Notes under the pieces: model-generated
What the model was told of the DNA's origin: nothing
Database searches by the model: none
Seen by the model: only the letters and a program-made list of their open reading frames with translations
In this document: in pieces, positions 1-5,114 of the stretch
Position numbering within the stretch: the stretch's first letter is position 1
Layout: each line of letters begins with the position of its first letter
Made by a program: the position numbers and the translations under genes
Assembly: GCA_964577255.1 (NCBI GenBank)
Contig: CAZNYM010000068.1
Span: 1-5,239 of the forward strand
Direction of reading: 5' to 3'
DNA: 5,239 bases
Origin: Micavibrio_C sp964577255
GTDB lineage: Bacteria; Pseudomonadota; Alphaproteobacteria; Micavibrionales; Micavibrionaceae

Positions 1-134
1 ATCGACTTCCGGTAACTGGCGCAACCGCGCTTCGGGCACAGATAGTACGCGTAGCGCGCCGTGCGGCCTGTTGACCAGCATGCGGTCAGCGGCGTGCCGC
101 AGCAACCGCATACCACGGCGCCGCGTAGCGGGAA
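1..134 (-). pseudogene. Fragment of a large serine recombinase (zinc beta-ribbon region only)
   Basis: This is the downstream part of the chimeric ORF, annotated separately because it marks a mobile-element remnant. The pattern FPLRG-hydrophobic-CxxCG-PLT, then YYLCP-x3-C with a following SYRKS, is the recombinase zinc beta-ribbon found after the resolvase and recombinase domains in large serine recombinases. No resolvase domain lies upstream on this strand inside the window: the expected preceding recombinase domain is replaced by the membrane protein. The C-terminal coiled coil, if present, lies beyond base 1. GC content here is clearly higher than in the adjoining 135-1035 region, consistent with a different origin. 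Confidence 0.68.
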
Positions 135-371
135 CAGTAGCCTGGCCAGCTCGCCGTTCTCTGCTAGATGAAGAAACAGGTCTCGGTGCGCAGAAAGTAT
201 GCTGTGCTGCGAAGAGCTACGAACAGCCGTGTTCTGCATAGAGAGTTGCTCTCTAACTAGTTGCGCAGTGCGGCGCGTCGAGACCCAGAGAAGAAACGTG
301 CCGATGGTATAGATGACTGTGGCAAATCCTGTAATGACCGTAGCCCACGCCGCAGCATCGCTTACCTGCAT
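1..371 (-). CDS. Chimeric ORF: membrane-anchored N-terminus joined to serine-recombinase zinc ribbon (3' end beyond window)
   Basis: Reading the minus strand from ATG at 371 gives 123 complete codons with no stop before the window edge. A GAGGT Shine-Dalgarno sits 6 nt upstream, which supports this start. Residues 8-31 form one hydrophobic segment (ATVITGFATVIYTIGTFLLW), followed by a basic and polar stretch and an amphipathic region containing AHRDLFLHLAENGELARLL. This layout recalls small single-pass proteins of the DUF6082/DUF4760 kind, which is a resemblance only. From residue 80 the sequence changes to the zinc beta-ribbon of large serine recombinases: FPLRGAVVCGCCGTPLT, then YAYYLCPKRGC, with cysteines C88, C91, C112 and C117 as the four expected ligands. 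The recombinase catalytic domain is absent. The gene begins 17 bp after the DUF6879 gene ends, so the two are probably co-transcribed. Whether the fusion is functional is unknown; a natural recombination junction or an assembly join are both possible. Confidence 0.72.
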   Translation of the reverse strand, partial: MQVSDAAAWATVITGFATVIYTIGTFLLWVSTRRTAQLVREQLSMQNTAVRSSSQHSILSAHRDLFLHLAENGELARLLFPLRGAVVCGCCGTPLTACWSTGRTARYAYYLCPKRGCASYRKS

Positions 372-388
372 GTCGTTACCTCGCCGGT

Positions 389-964
389 CTACGACTGTTC
401 AAGATATGCAATATGATTCTCAGACAAGGACATAGACGCTCGAAGAAAAGGGTCTATGACGTTGGCAAACGGTGGAACGTCACAATCTGACACTTGAATT
501 CCACTTAAAAATCTACCGTGGAGGTCATAGCACATTCCAACCATTCGCGCCCTATCGAACATCCAATAGTCCATTAGGAACGGTAGAGAGCTGGAGATGG
601 GATGAAACGCTTCTTGGTCAATGAATCGAATGTCCTCTCCACAAAGCTGGTTCTGTCGATAGCACCATAGCACTTCGAAGCGAAAGTACCGTGTGACGGG
701 GTTGGGATACAGCCGCACGCGGCGAACTTTCTTTCCTGAACCGCGGCAGCTATCCAGAAATTCACACCACCCTCTGTTGAGAGACACAGGTGGAACTGCT
801 CCAAGTGAAAATGTTTCTAGGGCGTCGGATTCCTCTGGAACTAGATACTCAGGGAGAAGCTCTAGACGAAATGCCTCATCCTTAAAGGTTCCAAACATTG
901 AGCCAAACTCGTCAAAAGAGATGAGCTTGGCTCGTTGAAAAATAGCGCGTTCCAGGGAAATCAT
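389..964 (-). CDS. DUF6879 family protein
   Basis: The 191-residue product carries the conserved blocks of DUF6879: AFRLELLPEYLVPEE (residues 31-45), VRRVRLYPNPVTRYFRFEVL (80-99), CGEDIRFID (108-116), DYWMFD (132-137) and CYDLHGRFL (145-153). The length matches the family's usual size of about 170-200 residues. The family has no established biochemical role. It is mainly actinobacterial, where it often sits near XRE-type regulators and DUF397 genes. No signal peptide or membrane segment is visible, so it should be cytoplasmic. No clear Shine-Dalgarno precedes the ATG. A TTGACG-17 bp-TAGCTA promoter-like pair ends only 6 nt before the start, so leaderless translation is possible but weakly supported. 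The local base composition (about 48% GC over 421-600) is unlike the right half of the window, which suggests transfer. The next gene on the strand starts 17 bp downstream and encodes the membrane-anchored chimera. Confidence 0.8.
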   Translation of the reverse strand: MISLERAIFQRAKLISFDEFGSMFGTFKDEAFRLELLPEYLVPEESDALETFSLGAVPPVSLNRGWCEFLDSCRGSGKKVRRVRLYPNPVTRYFRFEVLWCYRQNQLCGEDIRFIDQEAFHPISSSLPFLMDYWMFDRARMVGMCYDLHGRFLSGIQVSDCDVPPFANVIDPFLRASMSLSENHIAYLEQS

Positions 965-973
965 AAGAAATAG

Positions 974-1039
974 CTAGAACAGATTCTTGAGAGCGTCAAC
1001 AAGTGCTGGTGTGACCTCGATATCCGAATCAGGAGTTGC
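974..1039 (-). pseudogene. C-terminal remnant of an unrecognised protein
   Basis: One minus-strand frame ends at a TAG (976-974) just 9 bp before the DUF6879 start. Its last residues read TPDSDIEVTPALVDALKNLF, an acidic, helix-forming C-terminus with a strong purine-N-pyrimidine codon pattern. Upstream of about 1040 the same frame turns into low-quality Arg/Pro-rich translation and meets a TGA without a start codon. The base composition also changes there. I read this as the tail of a gene once upstream of the DUF6879 gene and cut off at a junction near 1040. I do not recognise the family. The stretch is short, so a chance coding-like frame remains possible. Confidence 0.33.
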
Positions 1040-1174
1040 GCGTTCGGGATGAGGCCGTCCAGGGGATGTGCGTCGTCTGCCGCGACGATGGCGGCGACAG
1101 CTTCGCCCGTGTTGTCACTGAGCAGATATCCTGCCCTCGCAACGCGCCGCGAAGCCGCGCAAGGGAGGATCGAA
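1040..1174. other. Transition region with no confident gene
   Basis: GC content rises from about 45-48% on the left to about 65% here. The plus frame is open from about 1021 and a minus frame is open over 1040-1170 (it includes SDNTGEAVAAIVAADDAHPLDG). The two read on opposite strands of the same DNA, so at most one is real. Neither has a convincing start with a ribosome binding site. The right end holds the GGAGG (1164-1168) that serves the gene starting at 1175. The simplest reading is remnant coding sequence next to the cassette junction. Confidence 0.4.
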
Positions 1175-1501
1175 ATGGAAAACGAAACGACTTGGAAAAT
1201 GCCGTCATGGGTCGGCGATCAATTCGCTGCCAAGGTGGTGGGCATCTGCGGGGGAGACCGCGAGCTGGCCGTCAGCCTGGCCGGTGAAGACAATGTGCGC
1301 CGGTATGAGCTTCGCACCGCGGAAGAAGAAAGGCTCGCGGCTTGCCGGCAAAGGCTGAGCGCCCTCAGCGACCGCTTTTTCTCTGGCGAATTTCCCGCAC
1401 AGGACGCTGAGGCGCTGCTGGTGGAGATCGAGGGCGCGACGGCTAAACTTTCAGCTGGACGGGCACCCGCTCAAGCCGCTGGCCCAGGCCGCGTCTTGTG
1501 A
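1175..1501 (+). CDS. Hypothetical protein, probably frameshifted near its 3' end
   Basis: ATG at 1175 is chosen over in-frame ATGs at 1049 and 1088 because GGAGG lies 6 nt upstream of it and the preceding translation is not protein-like. The 108-residue product is soluble, with no signal or membrane segment. It begins with a Trp-containing patch (TWKMPSWVGDQFAAKVVG), followed by a charged helical middle (LRTAEEERLAACRQRLSALS) and then a sequence ending in LLVEIEGATA. I do not recognise a family. The last 17 codons before the stop have about 47% GC at third positions, lower than the body. The next frame over, from 1446, has about 75% and reads like an ordinary protein, so a one-base insertion around AAAC/TTTC at 1445-1451 is likely. 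The true protein may therefore be longer and this gene may be inactive. Confidence 0.6.
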   Translation: MENETTWKMPSWVGDQFAAKVVGICGGDRELAVSLAGEDNVRRYELRTAEEERLAACRQRLSALSDRFFSGEFPAQDAEALLVEIEGATAKLSAGRAPAQAAGPGRVL

Positions 1502-1583
1502 CAAGTTTGAGATCGTAGACGATTCCCGCGCACCGGTCGACGGCCGATTGTTCGATAAGTTTCTCGAGAAGGCTTGGTTCCAG
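1446..1583 (+). other. Probable continuation of the 1175 gene in the next reading frame
   Basis: Starting near 1446 this frame encodes FQLDGHPLKPLAQAASCDKF and then EIVDDSRAPVDGRLFDKFLE, with GC at 33 of 44 third codon positions over 1449-1580. It has no start codon or ribosome binding site of its own, which fits the 3' half of a frameshifted gene. The frame stays open to a TGA at 1668-1670, but beyond about 1583 it becomes Phe/Leu-rich and overlaps the end of ohr, so the natural end is unclear. The exact antisense frame (1607 down to 1443) is also open and fairly protein-like, and is the main alternative. No domain is recognised. Confidence 0.4.
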
Positions 1584-1632
1584 CACTGCGTCCGCCGCTT
1601 GTTCTGGTTGCACTGCTTTTATCTTCTTCTCC

Positions 1633-2070
1633 TCATGCCGCCGCCGCTAGCGCCTGCTTGTTCACGGTGAAATCGACCTTGATGTTGCCGCGCGTCGCTT
1701 TCGAGTAGGGGCAGAAAGCGTGCGTGGCCTGTACCAGCTTGTTGGCGGCGTCCTGCGGTACGCCGGGCAGGGTGACGTGCAGGGTGACGCTCAGCGAAAA
1801 CCCATCATCGCCCTTGTGCAGGTTGACATCGGCCGCGACGCTGGATTGCGAGGCGTCGATGCCCTGCTGCTTGCCCAGGAATTCAAGCGCGCCGCCGAAG
1901 CAGGCGGAATAGCCGCAGGCGAACAGCTGCTCGGGATTGGTGGTGACGCCGGGTTTGGATTTCGGGCCGCCGGGGCTCGCGAGATCGAGTTTCAGCGTGC
2001 CGTCGTCGGTTTCGGAATGGCCGTTGCGGCCGCCTTTGGTGGTGGCGTGGGCGGTGTAGATGATGGTCAT
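1633..2070 (-). CDS. ohr: Organic hydroperoxide resistance protein, Ohr subfamily of OsmC
   Basis: This cytoplasmic thiol peroxidase reduces organic and fatty-acid hydroperoxides through a reactive cysteine, typically recycled by lipoylated proteins. The 145-residue product has the complete Ohr layout: Arg15 in GGRNGHS, the SDDG-like TDDGTL strand, Glu47 in NPEQLF, the peroxidatic Cys57 in GYSACFGGAL, and the resolving Cys120 in AFCPYSKATRGN. The spacing R15 to E47 (32) and E47 to C57 (10) matches known Ohr enzymes. The start at 2070 is supported by a perfect AGGAGG (2078-2083) 7 nt upstream. A longer in-frame reading up to 2235 would run through the promoter and into the divergent gene, so it is rejected. 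No OhrR/MarR-type regulator gene is present in the window. The gene is divergent from the channel gene and converges on the unknown 1175 gene. Confidence 0.95.
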   Translation of the reverse strand: MTIIYTAHATTKGGRNGHSETDDGTLKLDLASPGGPKSKPGVTTNPEQLFACGYSACFGGALEFLGKQQGIDASQSSVAADVNLHKGDDGFSLSVTLHVTLPGVPQDAANKLVQATHAFCPYSKATRGNIKVDFTVNKQALAAAA

Positions 2071-2104
2071 GGCGTATCCTCCTGAAACCGTTGAAAACGC
2101 GCCG

Positions 2105-2133
2105 ATTGTAGGCGGCGGTCCGCCGCCCGTCAA
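2105..2133 (-). promoter_or_regulatory. Sigma70-type promoter of ohr with palindromic spacer
   Basis: On the minus strand, TTGACG (2133-2128) and TACAAT (2110-2105) are separated by exactly 17 bp, which is close to the sigma70 consensus. The predicted transcript starts near 2098, giving a leader of about 28 nt that contains the AGGAGG. The spacer itself (2111-2127) is a perfect inverted repeat with 8-bp arms around one central base (GGCGGCGG/CCGCCGCC), which would suit a dimeric repressor covering the promoter. It does not resemble the AT-rich OhrR operator, so the regulator cannot be named. Confidence 0.65.
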
Positions 2134-2171
2134 ATCGTAAAAATCGCCTGTAGGTCCCGGAAAACCCGCCC

Positions 2172-2200
2172 TTGCCGTGCCGCCCGTCTTGGGGGACAAT
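2172..2200 (+). promoter_or_regulatory. Possible promoter of the channel gene
   Basis: TTGCCG (2172-2177) and GACAAT (2195-2200) are 17 bp apart on the plus strand, in the divergent intergenic region. Transcription would start near 2207, only about 15 nt before the ATG at 2222 and within the AGGGAG (2206-2211) that would act as ribosome binding site. That tight geometry lowers confidence. Confidence 0.27.
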
Positions 2201-2221
2201 CGGGCAGGGAGCGCGTTAGCT

Positions 2222-2665
2222 ATGATTTTGATCATGCAACTTTTTTTGGGCGGCTTGATGATTGTCGGCAGCGTCCTGTTTCACGCGGTGATGATGGACA
2301 AGCTGATCCGCGCCGCGGCCCCGCTTGAGGATTTTATGCGTCGCCACGGCGGTGTGCTGTGGCAGGCCCTGACGGTTAGCGCGGTGGTGGGAGTCATCTT
2401 CTGCCTTCATGTCATCATCATGTGGGCCTGGGCGGGGCTTTATATGGCGCGATCCTGTGCGCCTCTGGCAGGGTTTGCCGACGCGCTTTATTTTTCCACC
2501 GTCAGCTACAGCACTCTTGGTTATGGTGATCTGGTGCTGGGGCCGTCATGTCGCATGCTGGGCGCGATCGAGGCCGCCAACGGTTTTCTGCTTTTTGGCT
2601 GGTCAGTGGCTTTTATCTACGAACTTGTTTCCCGCCTGTACCGCCGCGAAGCGGGAAAACTCTGA
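2222..2665 (+). CDS. Small potassium-channel-family membrane protein (ion channel, Ion_trans_2 type)
   Basis: The product is a 147-residue inner-membrane protein. Hydrophobic segments lie at about residues 3-22, 48-72 and 112-134. Between the last two is a pore loop, FADALYFSTVSYSTLGYGD, whose TLGYGD (residues 98-103) is a potassium selectivity filter. The following EAANGFLLFGWSVAFIYELV is the typical inner helix of small bacterial channel proteins of this family. There is one filter per chain, so it would act as an oligomer. No RCK/TrkA nucleotide-binding domain or other regulatory domain is attached. ATG at 2222 is preferred over GTG at 2177 because the latter lies inside a promoter-like element and AGGGAG precedes the ATG by 10 nt. 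A further ATG at 2234 is also possible. The gene is divergent from ohr and precedes liuB by 68 bp; no functional link to leucine catabolism is evident. Confidence 0.85.
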   Translation: MILIMQLFLGGLMIVGSVLFHAVMMDKLIRAAAPLEDFMRRHGGVLWQALTVSAVVGVIFCLHVIIMWAWAGLYMARSCAPLAGFADALYFSTVSYSTLGYGDLVLGPSCRMLGAIEAANGFLLFGWSVAFIYELVSRLYRREAGKL

Positions 2666-2677
2666 AAACTGGCCGCG

Positions 2678-2706
2678 TTGCCTTGCGTGCTGGATCAAAT
2701 TATTCT
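2678..2706 (+). promoter_or_regulatory. Probable promoter of liuB-liuC
   Basis: TTGCCT (2678-2683) and TATTCT (2701-2706) have a 17-bp spacer and lie in the short gap between the channel gene and liuB. The transcript would start near 2713, just ahead of the AAAGGA ribosome binding site (2721-2726). This would let the catabolic pair be expressed independently of the channel gene. The match is fair, not strong. Confidence 0.4.
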
Positions 2707-2733
2707 GGCTTTGTTTTCTGAAAGGATAGCGTT

Positions 2734-4314
2734 ATGCCCGTACTCACTTCTGCAATCGACACCGCCGGCAGGGATTTCCGCGACAACCAGGCGCGGATGA
2801 GGGCGCTGGTCGACGATCTGCGCGCCAAAGTCGCCGCGATCGAGCAGGGTGGCGGCGACAAGGCGCGCGCAAAGCACACGGCGCGGGGCAAGCTTCTGCC
2901 GCGTGAGCGGATCAATCATCTGCTCGATCCCGGTTCGCCGTTCCTCGAGTTCTCCCAGTTCGCGGCTTATAAAACGTATGAAGACGAAATTCCTGCCGCC
3001 GGCATAATCACCGGCATCGGCCGCGTAGCCGGGCAGGAATGCGTGGTCGTCTGCAATGACGCCACGGTGAAGGGCGGCACTTATTATCCGCTGACGGTGA
3101 AAAAGCATCTGCGCGCGCAGGAGATTGCCGCCGCCAACAATCTTCCCTGCATCTATCTGGTCGACAGCGGCGGCGCCAATCTGCCCAATCAGGACGAAGT
3201 GTTTCCCGACCGCGACCATTTCGGCCGCATCTTTTTCAACCAGGCCAACATGTCGGCGCAGGGCATCCCCCAGATCGCCGTGGTGATGGGTTCCTGCACT
3301 GCCGGGGGCGCCTATATCCCGGCGATGAGCGATGAAAGCATCATCGTCAAGAACCAGGGCACGATTTTTCTCGCCGGTCCGCCGCTGGTGAAGGCCGCGA
3401 CGGGCGAGGATGTCAGCGCCGAGGATCTGGGCGGGGGCGATGTGCATACCCGCGTTTCCGGCGTGGCCGACCATCTGGCGGAGAACGATCATCACGCGCT
3501 GGAACTGGCGCGCCGCGCCGTCGCCAACCTCAACCGCGCCAAGTTTACCTCGCTCGCCGCGATCGAGCCGCGGGAGCCGCGCTACGATCCGGCCGAGCTG
3601 CATGGCGTCATCCCGGCCGACACCAAAACCCCCTACGACGTGCGCGAAGTGATCGCCCGCATCGTCGACGGCAGCGATTTCGATGAATTCAAGAAACGTT
3701 ACGGCGCCACGCTGGTGTGCGGCTTCGCGCATCTTTACGGCATGCCGGTCGGGATCGTCGCCAATAACGGCGTGCTGTTCTCGGAAAGCGCGCTCAAGGG
3801 CACGCATTTCATCGAGCTGTGCAGCCAGCGCAGCATTCCGCTCGTGTTCCTGCAGAACATCACCGGCTTCATGGTCGGGCAGAAATACGAGAACGGCGGC
3901 ATCGCCCGCGACGGCGCCAAGATGGTCACGGCGGTGTCGTGCGCGCGGGTGCCAAAATTCACTGTCATCATCGGCGGCAGCTTCGGCGCCGGCAATTACG
4001 GCATGTGCGGCCGCGCCTTCGACCCGCGCTTTTTGTGGATGTGGCCGAACGCCCGCATTTCCGTGATGGGCGGGATGCAGGCCGCCACGGTGCTGGCCAT
4101 GGTCAAGGGCGTCGCGCCCGCCGAGGAAGCGGCGTTCAAAAAGCCGATCCTCGAGCAATACGAAACCGAGGGGCATCCTTACTACGCCTCGGCGCGGCTG
4201 TGGGACGACGGCATCATTGACCCCGCCGACACGCGCCGCGTGCTGGGCCTGGCGCTGTCCGCCAGCCTGAACGCGCCGATCGAGGAAACGAAATATGGCG
4301 TGTTCCGGATGTAA
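2734..4314 (+). CDS. liuB: Methylcrotonyl-CoA carboxylase beta subunit (carboxyltransferase)
   Basis: This cytoplasmic subunit transfers the carboxyl group from biotin to 3-methylcrotonyl-CoA, giving 3-methylglutaconyl-CoA in leucine degradation. It needs a biotin-carrying alpha subunit (LiuD/MccA) that is not in this window. The 526-residue protein has the two crotonase-like carboxyltransferase halves. The N-terminal half includes RGKLLPRERI (51-60), NDATVKGGTYYPLTVKKHLR (108-127), YLVDSGGANLPNQDEVFPDR (141-160) and SCTAGGAYIPAMSDE (187-201). The C-terminal half includes FLQNITGFMVGQKYENGGIA (372-391), GGSFGAGNYGMCGRAFDPRF (414-433) and the terminal RLWDDGIIDPADTRR. The glycine-rich oxyanion regions are intact. 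These blocks are specific for MccB rather than PccB or AccD. The length is slightly below the usual 535 or so, because the loop after residue 455 is short, and VMGGMQAA replaces the common VMGGEQAA. AAAGGA lies 7 nt before the ATG. liuC follows after 14 bp. Geranyl-CoA carboxylase beta is a less likely alternative. Confidence 0.93.
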   Translation: MPVLTSAIDTAGRDFRDNQARMRALVDDLRAKVAAIEQGGGDKARAKHTARGKLLPRERINHLLDPGSPFLEFSQFAAYKTYEDEIPAAGIITGIGRVAGQECVVVCNDATVKGGTYYPLTVKKHLRAQEIAAANNLPCIYLVDSGGANLPNQDEVFPDRDHFGRIFFNQANMSAQGIPQIAVVMGSCTAGGAYIPAMSDESIIVKNQGTIFLAGPPLVKAATGEDVSAEDLGGGDVHTRVSGVADHLAENDHHALELARRAVANLNRAKFTSLAAIEPREPRYDPAELHGVIPADTKTPYDVREVIARIVDGSDFDEFKKRYGATLVCGFAHLYGMPVGIVANNGVLFSESALKGTHFIELCSQRSIPLVFLQNITGFMVGQKYENGGIARDGAKMVTAVSCARVPKFTVIIGGSFGAGNYGMCGRAFDPRFLWMWPNARISVMGGMQAATVLAMVKGVAPAEEAAFKKPILEQYETEGHPYYASARLWDDGIIDPADTRRVLGLALSASLNAPIEETKYGVFRM

Positions 4315-4328
4315 ATAAGGAATCAAAT

Positions 4329-5108
4329 ATGTCTGAAAATTCTGTGCTGATGAATGTTGAAGCGGGTGTGGCCACCATTACGCTCAACCGCCCCGATGTG
4401 CATAACGCGTTCGACGAGCACGTGATCGCGGCGCTTTCCGGCAAGTTCGACATCCTGCGCATGGAGCGCGACATTCACACCGTGGTGCTGCGCGGCGCGG
4501 GCAAAAGCTTTTCCGCGGGCGGCGACCTCAACTGGATGAAGCGCGCGGCGGGTTATAGCGAGGAGCAGAATGTCGAGGATGGCCTGCTGCTCGCCCGCAT
4601 GCTGCACAAGCTTTACACGCTGCCGCAGGTGACGATCGCCTGCGTGCAGGGACCGGCGATGGGCGGCGGCATGGGCATGGCCTGCTGCTGCGACATCGTG
4701 CTGGCCGGTCCGGCGGCTTCATTCGCGCTGTCGGAAGTGAAGCTGGGGCTGATCCCGGCTACCATCGGCCCCTATGTCATGGCCGCGCTCGGCGCGCGCC
4801 AGATGCGCCGCTTCGCGCAAAGCGGGGAGAAGATTTCCGCCGCCACTGCCCTGCGCCTGGGGCTTGTGCACGAGCTTGCGGACGATCTCGACGCCGCGCT
4901 CGCGGCGCTGCTTGAGGGTCTGCGTCAGAACGGGCCCGAGGCCATGCGCGCGGCCAAGAAACTGTGCGCCGACCTCGCGGGCCGCCCGCTGGACGAAGAC
5001 CTCATCACCGACACCGCGCACCGCATCGCCCGCATCCGCGCGGGCGAAGAGGCCAGAGAAGGCCTGAACGCGTTTTTAGAGAAGCGCAAGGCGAAGTGGA
5101 CTCGTTGA
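4329..5108 (+). CDS. liuC: Enoyl-CoA hydratase/isomerase family, probable 3-methylglutaconyl-CoA hydratase
   Basis: This crotonase-fold enzyme is predicted to hydrate 3-methylglutaconyl-CoA to 3-hydroxy-3-methylglutaryl-CoA, the step after LiuB. The 259-residue length is typical. Motifs are the CoA-binding GKSFSAGGDLNWMKR (58-72), the oxyanion-hole and helix region GPAMGGGMGMACCCDIVLA (108-126), and LSEVKLGLIPATIGPYV (134-150). The last carries the catalytic Glu136. The first crotonase glutamate position (GGGxE in mitochondrial ECH and AUH) is Gly116 here. From memory this is usual in bacterial LiuC-type proteins with the SEVKLGLIPATI signature, so it is not a defect. AAGGA (4317-4321) lies 7 nt before the ATG, and the gene is 14 bp behind liuB, so one operon is likely. 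The substrate assignment rests largely on that pairing. The gene ends 6 bp from the stop of a convergent gene. Confidence 0.88.
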   Translation: MSENSVLMNVEAGVATITLNRPDVHNAFDEHVIAALSGKFDILRMERDIHTVVLRGAGKSFSAGGDLNWMKRAAGYSEEQNVEDGLLLARMLHKLYTLPQVTIACVQGPAMGGGMGMACCCDIVLAGPAASFALSEVKLGLIPATIGPYVMAALGARQMRRFAQSGEKISAATALRLGLVHELADDLDAALAALLEGLRQNGPEAMRAAKKLCADLAGRPLDEDLITDTAHRIARIRAGEEAREGLNAFLEKRKAKWTR

Positions 5109-5114
5109 CAGGTT

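Noticed and set aside
693..938. An 81-codon plus-strand frame opposite the DUF6879 gene
   Set aside because: It is low-complexity Ser/Arg-rich translation opposite a gene with clear family motifs.
1049..1174. Upstream start extending the 1175 gene by 42 residues
   Set aside because: The added sequence is Ala/Ser/Arg-rich and not protein-like, and there is a strong GGAGG six bases before the ATG at 1175.
2177..2221. GTG start for the channel gene adding 15 residues
   Set aside because: It lies inside a promoter-like element and lacks a ribosome binding site. The ATG at 2222 has AGGGAG and begins directly at the first membrane segment.
2071..2235. In-frame 55-residue N-terminal extension of ohr
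   Set aside because: It would translate through the ohr promoter and into the channel gene, is Gly/Pro-rich, and the family starts at the Met at 2070, which has an ideal AGGAGG.
2695..4326. A 543-codon open frame on the minus strand opposite liuB
   Set aside because: It mirrors liuB, is rich in His, Arg, Ala and Asp with no recognisable domain, and arises from the GC-biased codons of the sense gene. It is an antisense shadow.
4528..5067. Several 64-100 codon frames overlapping liuC on both strands
   Set aside because: They have no domains, start sites or ribosome binding sites and are explained by GC-rich third positions of liuC.
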